Below are positions 1 to 14,100 of a stretch of 64,000 bases of DNA, one piece after another. The translations under genes were made by a program, and so were the position numbers. Below the pieces are notes generated by a model, which was not told where the DNA came from, ran no database searches, and saw only the letters and a list, made by a program, of their open reading frames with translations. Numbering within the stretch: position 1 is the first letter of the stretch; each line of letters opens with the position of its first letter. Location: assembly GCA_016785225.1 (NCBI GenBank), contig JAFBJZ010000771.1:434001-498000 (forward strand). The letters run 5' to 3'. The stretch is from Psettodes erumei (Eukaryota > Chordata > Actinopteri > Pleuronectiformes > Psettodidae).

Positions 1-3000
1 CCAGGAGAGCCTAACGCTTCCTGGAAGCGGCTGTAAATGGCGTCCCAGCTCAGATTTCTTATGTGCATTCAGCGCATGTGAAGGAATTGTTTAGGTAACA
101 GGCAACAACGTCGGAACTTTCACTCTTTACAAGTAATATTTCACAGGGCATAGAGTTAAATATGAAGTAGAATCTACAGTAATTATTTCTATTTCTATAT
201 TTTCTATCTATATATATAGAAATATATATTCCATGTATATATGGTGCAAACTGGCAAAACGCCCACATTAACTGTTCGTCTTATCATCAAATCTCATGCC
301 CAGGTAGGTTATATGGCTCGACTTTCACGTTGAATTCCACTGGATTGCATTGGATTGCACGGGAGGTTCTGTTCACTTCTCTTCGTGTCCACTTCCAGAA
401 ATAAGATATGACAGCAGAAATGGAAAGTCATCGCTCTGCCGCAGTGGGTCGTTGACTCTACGAGGGGAAACAAAAACAAGTTTAATCTCCTCGTGCGTGG
501 GATAAGAGGGAAATGGAGAACACTCGGTTAGCATCTTTTTCATGGTGGTGCACATCTGATTTACCCCCTGTGAACCTGAGACATTCTGTCCTATCGCATC
601 GGACATGCACTACCGGTCAAAAGTGCTCAGACCATCAGCTCCAGCGGTCTGCGGCAATTGTTTTTACTTCATGCCATTTAAGGGTACATCAAATTGTCTT
701 TTTGTGATGGGTAGCTCCCTCCCAAAAAAAGAGTAAAAGTAAATAGTCTCAGCTTGACAATGAACGCAGGGAGATCTGTGCTTTTCCTGTCACTGTCTCA
801 CGGCAAACACACTGCAGAGGTGTGAGGAGGTGCAAAGTGATATCTTCTGGATGTAATGAAATATCCTTTAATAATATGGGATATTAAAAGTAATTTTATA
901 CATTTCACTGATGAACATAATCAGACTGTCTCAATGTCCGACATCTATAAACCTGAATCCCAACAAAGACGGCATCCTCAGAACATCCTCCAGACATCTC
1001 CAACAGCATGTTTTATATAGAGATTACAAGCAAAAAGTAATAGGATTCTGTGCTGTAACAGATATAGATGAGAAACGACATGTTATGGGGGGGTGGGGGG
1101 TGGGGCTGTTGAAATCAGAAAGTAAGTGCTTGCAGCGTTGTAAAGAGCAAAGTTGTAAAGACTCCACCAAGGGTCACAAGATAAATCTCCGGGCCAGAAT
1201 GATTAAAATCGTTTCCCGGCAAATTTCTTGAAAGGAACTCGGCACTTAAGTACTACGAACAAAATACAGGAATATCCTTAAAGAAAAAGTTCAACATGAA
1301 ATGCTGGTAAATATTAATTTATTGTAGGAAACATTCACAGTCTGTAGACAAACTAGGGGACTAGGGATTCAGGTTATCTATCTAGTAATTGTAATGAATT
1401 CACAGGAAATGTCCCAGTTGAGCACTGTCTCCATTTTCCTGTTGATTAGTACCAAATTACCCAGTTCTTCCCAGGCAAACCTCTTGGAAATTACAAGGGA
1501 ATTGTTGGAATTGTATTTAAATATTACCAAATATTGAAGTTTACAAATGCTGGACGACTTTTTTCTGTAATTTTCTTGTTGTCAACAAATCCAGTGATAA
1601 AATGAAAACCAACAATGTGCTGGTCTGTCACTCAGTATTTCCTGACCTCCTTACACTTTGTCACTCCTCGGCTCTTTGTTCCAAGCCCATTAGTTTCTAC
1701 CAGAGGCGTACATATCTAACTTAAGTTCATAAATTCCCCAAAAAATTCAATGTTTATCTTTTAACAAAAAATACACAAACAGGAGGAAATAGTGCGGGGG
1801 GGACTGTTTAAAGTGGCGGATTAATACACGTTTGTTGTTCTGGTATTTCCCTCAGCAGACGATGCATGTGTGTCAAAGTAAACTAGAGCGTGTGTGTTGA
1901 TTATGCTGTGGCTCACTGATACTGGCTTCAGGACAACAATGGGGCTCCGCAGCACAGAAGCATACAATGTTACAGACACACACGATACTGGTCAGGGTCA
2001 GGTTGTAGTTCTGGCCTGCACCTTGAATCATTTGACACTAAGATAAGTATAGAAGGTCATCAGCCTGGAGACTGTCGCCAGCATTTCAAACATGTCAGAT
2101 GATGAAAGGAGGTATGGGGGTGGGCTGACGCCACACAGGATTGTACTACTCTACTTGAATAGAACATGTCTGACGACTCTTTCGGCTAATCATAAGCGAC
2201 CGGCACAGTGTTCTGTTTGTCTTTGTGCAGGAATTCGCAAAGCGCTCGTAGCGCGGCCTCCGACAGAAGGCACCCGGTGCCGGCAGCTCGCCCAGCAGAA
2301 GCGCCCCGCTCCTTCATCTCCTTCCAATTACTGCCACACCTGATGGACCGCTGTAATTTACTGTGTTGAAAAATTTACTGCGGCCGCCTATGATGAGCTA
2401 GGTGCTTAAGTTCGCGTCTACGGGTGCATTAATATGGAAATCGCAGCAAACTAAATGATATTTGTCCCCCTTTTTATGTAAATGTGTTAGAACAGAGACA
2501 GCTTTGATGTTTTGCTTGGCGGAGCTTTGTTTTGGACGACGTTGTCCTGGCTGCGTTTACTTCTGCCCATTACATCCTGCATTCACGATGAGGCCCCTCT
2601 AACCTCTGTTGCGTACAGTAGGCCTTTAATGTTGCTCTGGTGCAGAGTTTCTTCCACATTCTTTGGTATTTAAGGAGCACGTATGCTCCACCTCAGCCTT
2701 TTATGATTAGGCGCAGTTGTTGCAGGTCCTGTGAGGCTGATTCATCCATATGATTGCGCATTGGACAGATGTGCATTATGGTCAAAGTGAGGACCCCCCC
2801 CCCAAGCCAAGAGTCATCAGTCACACAAAGAGTGACAACATTAAGCTTCTATCTCGTCGTTTGGATTTTTCCGGCCTGGAAACTCAGCTCTCATTAACTA
2901 CCGTATATTTCAGTGGCAGCTACGGACAGCTGTTTTCAATGATAAAGCTTTCATAAGCCGGCTGCACAGCCCAGCTCCCAGCAGCAGAAACACAGAGATA

Positions 3001-4944
3001 GCAATTAAAACCAAAATACAGTTCACAGCGGTGCTGAACGGAGAGCGATATTCAAGTGGCAGTACCGCAGAGTGAAAACACTTCACACTCAATCTCTAAG
3101 TCTTTAAGTTAGTAAACAAAGTATTACAAAAACAATGGCCAATTTACATATTATCTTGATTTGTGAGGTTTAAAGATGTAAAGCCCCTGCGAAAAAAAAC
3201 CCCAACAAAAAACATTAATAATAAGCCTTTCCTTGTGCCCTGTTTATTGCAGTGTTAATGCAGGAACTTAAAAAAATACATGAATAAAGTCAGCATTTTG
3301 CCACAGAGCTTATTGGCCAAGTGTATAATGTGGTCCAGTCCCCTTTAGTTTTATTAACAATGATTGTTAACATCAGCATTATAAGACCTACCAAAATCAA
3401 TAGAAACCATCTTTGGGGAGGAGTGGCCTTCAAAAGCAAAACTGATGGTGCGGAGGACATTAAAGTGGAACTCCCAGCGAACGTTTCCAAGTGGCACCGT
3501 TGTCTTCAAGCCTGGATTGTTACTGTTGACAGGAGGCGGCCGTCAGCGTGTTGTTTTCTATACCGCTGTAAGTGGCTTGAAGGTCCAGGCATCTCAGATG
3601 TGTTTGCAAATCCACGACCAAATTTTCATTCTCCTTCTCTTTAGTTAAATGTTTTCTCATTAGCTCTAAGAAGTGCATGGTTCTGAAAGCCACAGAGATC
3701 TTTACAGATAACCACACTGTCGAAAGTAAATATTGTGACCTATTAATTTTATATTATTCAGCTCATTGCCCACTATAATTCAGCTGTTAATCACGGTTAC
3801 CTCGTGTTGTCCTGAAATATACCTTACCTGAAACATGGAATCTTCCTCTCTTGTGAAAGGAAGCAGTAAACCACATATTGTTTACAACACGAAGGTCGTG
3901 AAATTAAAAAAAAAGGCAGACTGGTGAACGTGATGCACATCTGCAGTAAGGAGGTTCATTCAGCAGCGCTGGTGTGAATGTGTGGTGCAGGGCAAGTCCA
4001 GGATTGGTTGTTATCTTGATGGGAGGGTTTGACAGGTACTGCATCACATTAAAGGCCTTACCAATCTTCCCTGTCACAATCCCCCACCCCCTAAATTTTC
4101 TTCAAGTTTCAAAGAGAGAATAAAGACATCGGAGGGCATGAGTCAAGTCAAAGACACAGACCCCAAAGTCAACTTCTCGCTTTTTACAGTGTGCACATAT
4201 TTTCTCTTCTGTACCCTTAAAATCCACACATCAATTAACTTTTCTTTTGTTGACCCATTTTTAACAGTACCATCAGCCCTTTGTTTTACTTCGACCCTCC
4301 ATTATGGTACAGGGCTTTGTAGTCATCTATATGTTCATCATCCAAATGCCACTATATGAGATTACAGTACGCACTGCAATCAAGTATACAGTACACCATG
4401 TACTGTACTTATTGACAGAGAGAACTTCTACACTGTGGTTTCTTTGATTGCTGTTACTATCTACATCACTCCCTTCTGTTATTTCGTTCAAAGATAATTT
4501 CCATGGAAGGCTCTTTTGAATTTATTTGAAACTTCTGCTCAAGTGTTGTTGGGTGCTTAACAGCAAAACTTCTGGAACTCATCAGAGGATAAAACTTTAT
4601 GCTGCGAAAATGTATATTATGCTAAATTTGCCCTTTTAGTTGTGTGTAGTTGATTTGATTTGTCAAACAACTCCAGTCCACGCACATAATGCAACATAAT
4701 TACAATTCCCATGATCCCACTGTGTATTTCACTAAGTGTCACTTAAATCCTGTCCGACAGTGAGTGCTCAGCGATTCTCTTTTCCTCCACCACCGAACAC
4801 ATTGCCTTTTCCTGTCGTGACCCGCGAGTCAAAGTCATTTCAGGAACCGATGCCCTTGTGTTGCAAGTTTCCCTTCTGCCTGGACCAGTGCATGGGATAG
4901 AGATTTGGTTAATTGTTATCACTGTGCTCTTGTCTGATGGTTAG
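1..4944 (+). other. ascc3: ascc3 intron (5' part outside window)
   Basis: No coding exon of ascc3 or any other gene is recognisable here. The exon that should precede 4945 (the DEVH box of the first helicase cassette) is not present, so it lies left of the window. Contents seen: an AT-rich stretch near 200-245, a dispersed-repeat copy at about 1600-1990, a CpG-containing block at about 2200-2470 that may be regulatory, and a short hairpin at 4388-4406. The ORFs here are all short and unlike known proteins. Confidence 0.75.
1600..1990 (+). repeat. Unclassified dispersed repeat, copy A
   Basis: Shares ordered blocks with the stretches near 37740-38100 and 47020-47510: an AACAATGTG block, CTCAGTATTTCCTGAC, a GGGACT..AGTGGC.GATTAAT block, and a final ACAACAATGGGGCTCCG. 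No coding capacity; class unknown, perhaps a non-autonomous element. Limits approximate. Confidence 0.6.
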
Positions 4945-5121
4945 GTGGAGTCCACCCAGAGTATGATCAGGATCCTGGGACTGTCAGCCACCCTGCCGAA
5001 CTACCTGGATGTGGCCGCCTTCCTGCACGTCAACCCATATATTGGCCTCTTCTTCTTTGACAGCCGCTTCAGACCGGTGCCTCTTGGACAGACCTTCGTT
5101 GGCATCAAAACCACCAACAAG
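4945..5121 (+). CDS. ascc3: ascc3 coding exon 1 of window (cassette 1, motif III)
   Basis: 177 nt, window residues 1-59, phase 0 at both ends, between ttag and gtgaag. Encodes LGLSATLPNYLDVAAF, the motif III region at the end of RecA1 in the N-terminal helicase cassette, and the following RFRPVPLGQTF strand that is typical of Ski2/Brr2-type helicases. Confidence 0.96.
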
Positions 5122-8100
5122 GTGAAGGAACAGTGTCAGTGTAACTGCAAACCTAAAGGCACTTGGTCAGTGACACGTTTATACAACACACTGTCTGTCC
5201 AGCAACTTCAGAGAATGATAACTTGTCTTCATTACGAGAACAAAACTTTGATTTGACTATCAGTGGAAGAGACTGACTGGTAAATCAGCATGGTCAGCAT
5301 AATCCATCACAGACATATCAGTAACAGGAACAGACAATAACCAAATAGTTATGCAACACATCATGACTCACACAATATGATACTCCAAAATGCTAGAGTA
5401 ACCACTTCACTGGCCGGTTTAGTAAATTTGTTGAACTGATAACAGGAAGATATTCAGGTTCATATGTCCCAAAGTAAGTCTGGAAGCAGCAAAGGGCAAC
5501 TATGAACTTAATCTCAAACCCAATTTTGGTGTTATATTTATATGTTTGATGTAATTACTGCTGGTATCACACAAGGGAACTCGATTACAAGTATGGTACC
5601 ACTGCCCATTCAAAAAGATAGGGTCAGTGGCCTGATTATATTAAGTTTATGTTTGTAGACAAACCTGAATATGGACACCTGGGATACGTGGGATTCATTA
5701 GATACATTAGAGAGGTACAACACTGTATTAATGAGTGATGTTTCATTGCTCATTGTAAGTCTGTGTCCCGTTCAGATCCAGCAGCTTCATGACATGGAGG
5801 AGGTTTGTTACAACAAAGTTCTGGAGCAGGTCAAAGCCGGTCATCAGGTAAGGGCTCCCCTGAATGTTTGAACCCTGAAAATTAATTTGGAATTTATATA
5901 AAGATGAGGGAAAAACTGGTAAATGAAAAATGTAACACAATCCAGTGCAGCTTTCCAAGGAGTTGCTTACTGATGAAGTATCCCAAATCAAATAAAGAGC
6001 AGGAGGAGCTGCTAATGTTAGCCTGTGCTCTGACATAGAGCATGATAGTTCCCACACAGTGCACGCTTCGGCCCTGGACAGGTATTTTTTGATGTGCCTT
6101 CACATCTTCATGTCTTCACCAAACCTTAGAGCAAACATTGCTGGAAATGTGTCAAAAATACATCACCACCCGCCTCCAAAGTCTAAAGAGTCATTAGTCA
6201 TTATTAATCAATATAATAATGTATAAAGAAGAATAAAGTAATAAAGAAGTGAAAAAATTGAGGGAAATCCATTGCCTTACATTGCTGGACATTTTAGATC
6301 AGTTCTATTTGCCTGGAGGCTTGTGTCCCCTTTGTTACCCTGATAATTTGTGCCTGTAGCATACGGAATCAATCCATTAGACCTATAAATGAGAGCAGAT
6401 TTTTCAACCACAGTCATATCCGCTCAACAATTTCCTTTTCCCTCCAAATGAGTTTATCTGCTATATTCAGTCTTCTGAAACCTGAATATTCCAGGTATTG
6501 TAGTTATGGTCACATTGCTGTATTAAGACGGGGGAGTACTTCCTACATGTGACAACATATGATGCTCATTTTAAAAGGCAGTGTGTGATAATGGTTTTAC
6601 AGAAACTGTGACAATGAAATGTGTGGAAGACAACAACTTCCCGAGGCACAGGGTGGTGTTGGTGTGGCATTGGGATACAGTACATCTTTAACACAACCCC
6701 TATTTCCCTTGAAAATATTTCTCTGAACTTTTTCATGAAGAGAAACTCCAGCAGTAAATATATATATGATTTTTTGTGCACTTCTTGGAATGAACACCTG
6801 CTATCGAAAGTCTCTGAAGTCCTTATCTCCCCCAGTATTACCTGCCACTTCCTTACCCCATCCACCCACCACCACCCTCCACTCATTTCTGCTTCCACTC
6901 AGCAGCCAGAGAGAAGGCCTATGGGGAGCATGAGAGTTGTGAATTCAGAGTTCACCGTTTAGCTCCCATCTGCTACAGGGGTTGAGCTCCCTATTGATCA
7001 CGGTTGTTACCCTGTCTGCATCACTTTATTGCAAGTGCACATGCAGACACACACACACACACTTTGTCCTGCTTCTTCACCCTTTTCTATTGCCCATTCT
7101 CTCCCTCAGAGAGACACTTAATATGAGGTTCTCCGTAGCCCTTGAGAATGTGCAAGTCTGCTTAATTCTGCTGCACCACTGACACCTTTTTTTTTCTTCT
7201 TTTATCTCTGTGGTTATAACGATACAATGGTCCAGTCTGGGGCGGAGGTTGAGGCCGCTGAGGCCACAGATCAGCTGGGAAGGCATCTTCGTTCCCTCAA
7301 TATTAAATTGTCAAGAAGTGGCTGTGACATATATTAATTTCATCGGGGAGGATCTGATGGATGAAATTTCCTTTCCCAGTGCCCTCCTGGTGGGAAGCAT
7401 GCTGCCAGAAAGAAGTTTAATAAGCTGAGAAGCTGGCGGTTACTGCCGACGATGATTCCACACAGCTCAGTAGTGCTGATAAAACACCTTCAATAAATAA
7501 CATTTGCTGCAGTGGTCTCTTTGGACCCACTGTGTTTGGAGCACACAAACGCAGCTGGTTGCTGCGTTTGTGTGCAGTCATGCAACATTGTTTGGTCCAA
7601 TAAAATATTTCATTGCTAAGAATTTACAAAAGTACATCAAAAACAATGAGACCATTTTGCCAGTGCACGTGGTGGCGATAGTACGATTATGTTGTTACAG
7701 TATTTTAATTTATTTTTACCATCACTTCCATTGGAAGCATGCTAGTAAGACATAATTTAAAGTGCAGTATGAACCACTTTCGTTGTTCATTTCATTAGCT
7801 GACTGTTGTTTAAAAAGTTCTCGACCTATCCTTCAAGTCAGCTTACTTACTTATTTATTACATGGTAAATAGGTCTGTACCGGCATACCAGAAATGAAAG
7901 GAATGTCCAGGATGAATTAGGTCAGAAACTACAGTGCATGCACAACAGTCCGAACAGGATGTGAAATCTCACTGAATGTTTTGATGAGTTTGACAGTGAT
8001 GGGAATCATTTGTTATGGGCTTCACAGTCCCCAAATTTCTACCCATTCAGCACCTGTGTAAGATTTCAGACCGACGTGTGAGACAGCGCTCTGCACCACC

Positions 8101-11100
8101 ATCACCCTTAGACTAAATGAGGGAATATGAAAAAAATTGTACATCATGTTGTTGTTGTTTCTCATTCCCCTGTGTCTCCGTGTGTGTCAGGTGATGGTGT
8201 TTGTCCATGCCCGGAATGCCACGGTGAGGACGGCCATGGGGCTGATCGAGATGGCAAAGAACCAAGGAGAAATATGCTTCTTTCAATCGGACCAGGGTCC
8301 GGACTACGGCCAGTGTGAGAAACAGGTATGAGAACGCTCAACAATCTGTCTTCAGTCCCATTAAAAGCAGAGAGGTCATCAATATATTATTTCAGTGTCT
8401 TAACAGTGTTTACCAGAATTGCTCTCCTGTTTACATTTAGGAAATGAGATATTGATATTTAGAAATGAACAGCAACTTATTTTCTACTGAGAGACATGTC
8501 CAGCTCACTTGCTGTGTGGTAGTTGGGAAACTTTTGTGGCTAGTGCCGAAGTGTTTCCATCCTGTGTGTTGTGGAGGCTGGCTTGCCAGCTTCAGTTGTT
8601 TGCCAACTAGCTGTAGAAGTAGTCACAAAGTCACCAAGCTCCCAGCCCAGTTTGGTGTGTGGGTGGTTTGCCACTAGCATTTTGGAATTACACCATTATG
8701 TCCCGTGTACAATATTAATCTCTGACACGCATAGCTTTCAAGAGACATGTAACAATGATTCACAGCCAACGGAGGAAAAGCCACATTTTTAAGTATGAAA
8801 TGCCTCAAATACAAGGGGGATCATTTTCAAAAGTAAATCTTCGTCGGGACTTTGAGCAATAATCATTTCCTTTTTTTAACTTGTATTTATTCAGACAGAG
8901 TGTGTGTGAGAGTGTGGGACTTATCTGCGCTACATTTTTACATCACTGCTCATTTGTACAGTGAGAGCCACATAGTAGTTGTTTGTGGGAACTGAAGCGA
9001 CAAAACCAAAGCGCAATGATCAGATAATAGAGAAGAAATCACATCAGAAGAGATCATCATCCAGATCCACACCTCATCATTTGTGTAACTACATACAACA
9101 CAGATATGGTAGTACATTGCATGTGTGTGCAGTGATGAGAGCATGCAGGACGCTGATACTGTGTGTGTAATTGATGGTCTCTGTGCTGTGAGAGTACACA
9201 GAGAGGGAGCTACCCCCCCAGAGGACAGTCAGTCAGATTCCAACTCCCATATTTGAACCTCTTGCAACAGAAGGCGGAGTGATAAATTTAGTAACCTTTT
9301 CCTTTGTTCCCTGGGGCTGAGCCAAGATTGATGCGCCTCTAATCTTCCTCTCTATTTAAATGGGATATGTATACAAATTAGATCACTTTTCATGCTTTCT
9401 AAAATTGGAAATAGAGACAAGAGATTATGTTGGGTGATGTGTGTGGGGGAGTGGGGTGGCAAAAAAGAATCGTGGCCTGGTTAGTCTTCAAAACAGCCCC
9501 TTAAAAGCAACTATGCAACCGTTCCTACAGTTATATGTACATTAATTAATCTGGTTGTGTATGCAATAAGAGCGCATTAATTCGCTGATAGCTCTTCTGC
9601 CTGTATCCCAACATAATGAATATCATCTGCCCCATTAGTCCATCTATGGGTGTTTGTCAGTCTGGCCTGTTCTGGCAAAGGAAGGGGCATCAGGTTGATT
9701 CCACTCTAAGCCCACACAGAGATAATGCACAGCTTATTTGCACTCTGGAAATTGCCCCCACATTAATATTTATAGGTGTTTTTTTTAATCTCCAATATGC
9801 ATATGCAGTAAAGTGAAGCACCTCTAAGGTCAGTCATATAATTTAGCATTTATTTATCCAGCTTAAAAGTCAGAAGTGATTCCACTATATTTAGTCCCTC
9901 CTAATGTTATTTAATTGGCTCTATCTCAGGGGTTAGAGAGGCTGTCAATCAGGCTTAGAAATCTTAATGCACCCACTCAAATCAATTCTTGTTAAATACT
10001 GTTTTTGTTGATCCCACTGATTAGAAAGGGCCGTTCAGTAAAGAATGAAACAGGTTCAGAAATTCAAAGCAGTCCTGCCTTTTGATCATATGTGGACACT
10101 TTACATTTATATGGTGTGTGAGAAACCGAACATTGTGTAGGTGTGAGAGGAGTACAGTTGGGCCCTCAGTTCTTGGGTTTTAATGCCTCTGTCATGTACA
10201 GTCAACATCGGAGAATAAAGGGAATGCTGCTGCCGAGTGCCGGTGGTGACCGTGTTGAAGGTCAGTGAGGTGTTTTGGCCGGCACAAACCAGCCAGGCTC
10301 AGGCTGCTGCCTTATTTCAGCTTCATAATTCTGAGAAGTCCAGTGCAGAACCAGGCAGATTTAGGCTGTCTGAGGGGCAGGGGGAAAAAAAAGAAAAAAA
10401 TATCAAGGGCAGAGAACAACAGTGCATATTAGGGAAACAAAACCTTGTTATTAAGAAGGATTTACTTTGTAAGATACCAAATAATTTCCCATTGGGAAAA
10501 CAGCAGATCTGAGAGCCCTCCTTCTCCATGCATGTTTCCTCGCTGGGTCCTGATCAGCCTCACTTCGCAGAAGAATGATACCCCAACTCACGCACTCGAG
10601 ACAATACAACCATCTAAGGGGTTGTGGCCGAACGAGCAAGAGAGTGAGTGGTGATGTACCAAAGGGTTTCTTATTATCGACAACTGGGGTATGCAATAAC
10701 ATTGTCTTATTTTTTAATCATAACACAAGTGCCTGCTCATTAAAAGGCAACCAAGTTTTCTAGAAGTCATGTTCATATGCAGTGAATGTTCAGCTAATTA
10801 GCAGTAAACAATAAACGTAATGACCACCAGATTATGTTTTATAGACATAATGGGGAAATTAGGTTCCAATTCCAATGTAATGAACATAAGACCGTATTTA
10901 CAGCAATCGTAGTGTGATTACCGATAATTAACTGTCAGCGCATTACTGCCCCCCTGCAAGCAGCCAATAGCGTTTGTGGTGCTTTTTGAATTGCACGTTT
11001 AAATGTTAATTGTCGCTGCCTTAATAATTGCCTCAACTTGAAGGTTTGAGGAACCAAAAAACAGAAATCACCAAAAACAAAAATATTAATAGACGGCAAC

Positions 11101-14100
11101 CTTAATGTTCACTGTTACTTTCAGCACCGATCAATTTGCCAAATAACTTCTTGATTAATCATTTGGTCCATAAGATATCAGAGAATGGTGAAAAAAAATC
11201 CAGTTTCCTCATCCTAAATCATACTTCTTTAGGATATACAGTATATACAGATAGACAAAATAAAATGGTGCTCCACTGAGTACGTCAGAGCAGCAGGACA
11301 GTTTATGTGGGTGTTCATGCTAATAAAGGAACATGTCACTAAGTGCACTGGTGCTGACACCCCATAGAGTCATCTTATCTACATTAAAGAGGTATTGAAG
11401 CAGCTTTAGTGAAAGATGTGAATCACAATAAATATGGATTTCAGGATACAAATATGTAAATGTAAAAAAAACTGTGGATATAAAGTAAAGCATGCTGTGC
11501 ATTGTCGACATGACCTGTGTGCGGGGAAACCTCTGCCTTAAGCTTTCCCCAGGGAGTATTCAAAAAGCCCTTTTGACTTTCATTTACTCCAGCGCTGACT
11601 GTCCAGCCTCTGCCTTCCCGTCCCTTCTCGTCTCTTCCCTCTGCCCAGCTCCATCCCCACGTCTCCCGTTTTTTGGGGGGTTTTAATATCCAATTCTCAA
11701 AGATAAAACCGGTGTGGCTGGTGCTGGAGGAAAAGCAGCTTAACTGTGGAGGCTAAGAGACACCTTGTGGTCCCACGGGTCCATTACACAGATGATACCG
11801 CAGACCTTTGAGCTTATCGCAGGCTGGAAAGCAACACCTTAGGCACTAGCTTATGATTTCTTAAAGAAGCCACGTATATTACTTAAGTGAACGTGTTAAA
11901 TGAGTGATGATGCTCAGGTGGAGAATGTACAGATGTACACCTTCCCGTCACGTGTGAGGACATATCTCTCCCAAAGCTCTCCATCTCTGTGGTCTTCAGA
12001 TGTGCAGCTTTCATGTCGATGTGTTTGACAAGAGACACCAGAACCGATAATAGGCACACGGATGCCTGTGAGTGCGAGGCCTCAAGGGACTCCACAGCAA
12101 CACCGGAGTGGGCTCATTAACGTCTATTTGCTTTTTTTTTATTATTATTCGGAGCTATTTTTACAAGCCTCGTCCACCGCCAGTCATTTCATTGTGTCAG
12201 ATCTCTGACAATGCGTCTGCGTGCCCGAATCAGCTTCCCCGGTGCGCTCATCAGCAGCAGTGAGGTGCAACTCAAAAGGCTTTTGGAAATTGGGATGACA
12301 CGGCGGAGTGACAAACACACGTATCACACAAAACGGTTGCTTTAAATAGAAGCTTCTTCTGTCTTTTTTTTTTTTTTAAGTTGTTGGACAGTCTTCCTGC
12401 ATCACAGCTCCTCCACAGTGTCACAGCCTCAGGGAGCGGCCTTGCATGTTATCATGCTGGTGCATAGCAAGTCCATTTTCCTCATTAACTGCCTCTTCAT
12501 TAGCATGAACACAGCTGACTGAAGAGAGAGAACGGTCCTTCTGTGCCACCCTGCATGTTCAAGAACAAAGGACTGCTGTCATCCACTTGTTTTTTTAATT
12601 GTCTATACAAAAGGACAAACAAGACATCAACAAAAAATGGAAATATTATGATCTTCATTGCTACTTGATGTATTACAACTGTGTAAAACTTTAAAGTGCC
12701 CCCCGAAAATATTAAGGAAAGGCAGAAAATGTAGGAGGAAACTGACAGCGATAAAGAATATTACAGCAAACTTTCCATGAGCTCATTTAGCGTCACAACA
12801 TAAAAGACCTTTCACTTGTTCCCTCCTGTTTGACTTAATGGCCCACAGCAGGTCCAGTCTCCTGTAATATGACTGAAGCAGCCAATTAAATACTGATCTA
12901 GTAGGTCTCTTATATATATTTTTAAAATCTTTTTTTTAAACAATAGTGTCCCAGAACTAGTTTGAAAGATTTAAGAACAAAATCCCCCCATTTTATCTCT
13001 CATAAGAACAGGAAAGGGTTTAATTGGCAGCGCGGTAGGGTTTAGATGGAGCTCACACAGGATGGGATATTCAGAGAAAGAGGCAGATTGTGATAGAAAA
13101 GTGGAGCAGAGTGGGCGTGAGTGGAAACTCATCCTCCCACTCTCTCCCGCCGATCAAAGCGCCGTCAGCCAAGCTACTCTGAGCAGCCAGCGTTATGACC
13201 ATCGAGGTCCACTAAATGAGCAACGCCGCCTCAGCTTAATGAAATAAATGAAGAGTTTTTGGTGCTGATGAGAGTTGTGTTGGTGACGATGGAAACGCAG
13301 TATCATTGGTGGTTTTTTTTTTTTTTTTACACTTTGGAACGTCAGCTTTGAAGCTGTGACATGTTGCACAGACATACCCATACTTCCACTTTTCTGCAAA
13401 TGCGTTTTCTCCACCATTTTGCAAAGGGCCAGGGACATACGAGTGCTGAAATTAAATCATCAAAAAAAAAAAAATCTAAAACCAGTTAGCTCAACCCAGC
13501 TGTATTTGGTGTTCCTTGGAGAAAGGCTTGGCAACCTCTTGAATAGATTATCAGAGCTCTGGCACGAGCTTATGTCCTTTCTGTCGTCACAACCTTGATG
13601 GACGGTAAGTGGAGCTGGCAGCTGGCTGTCATGTGGACCTCGCGAGCTCTGCGGCAGGAGCGGCAGCGAGCAGGCAGGGCCTAATGGGACCTGATCAGGA
13701 GCTTAGGTCAGTGTCATCTCAGATACAGCCATGGCACAGCAGACATCGGCGCTAACTCACCTTAGATTAGAGGCTGGCAGCACGGCTGTAACACACTCTG
13801 ACACCTTAAAAGCAAAGCCTCGGCCGTAGCATTTCAATTATCTGCCCCCCCCCCCACACACACACACACACACGGATCTTAACAGCACGGTGCACACACT
13901 GGCCCTCAGGACTCTCACCAGGCCGCAGTTTGCCCTGATATTCTAACATATATATGGCTTTAGACAGTAGAGCAGGATTGCTTTTTGTTCTATTGCATCA
14001 TTTTTATGGGACTGTCATCTGAATAAATCACCGCTCAAAGTCTGGAAATGGCCATGGAGGGATCGCAGCAGAACAAATGCCCTTTCATATCACTTGTTAA

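Larger units (their letters stand above)
5848..8190 (+). other. ascc3: ascc3 intron, 2.3 kb
   Basis: Holds a (CA)n tract at 7045-7062, a possible conserved block near 7330-7460, and a decayed Tc1/mariner transposase relic at about 7960-8130 that ends about 60 bp before the next exon. No other gene is seen. Confidence 0.85.

Noticed and set aside
1..4944. Search for the preceding ascc3 exon (DEVH box of cassette 1)
   Set aside because: No sequence encoding the expected DEVH..RGPVLE segment is present in any + frame, so it must lie outside the window.
6566..6962. Overlapping frames of 110-113 codons on both strands
   Set aside because: Mutual shadows in intron sequence with no recognisable protein.
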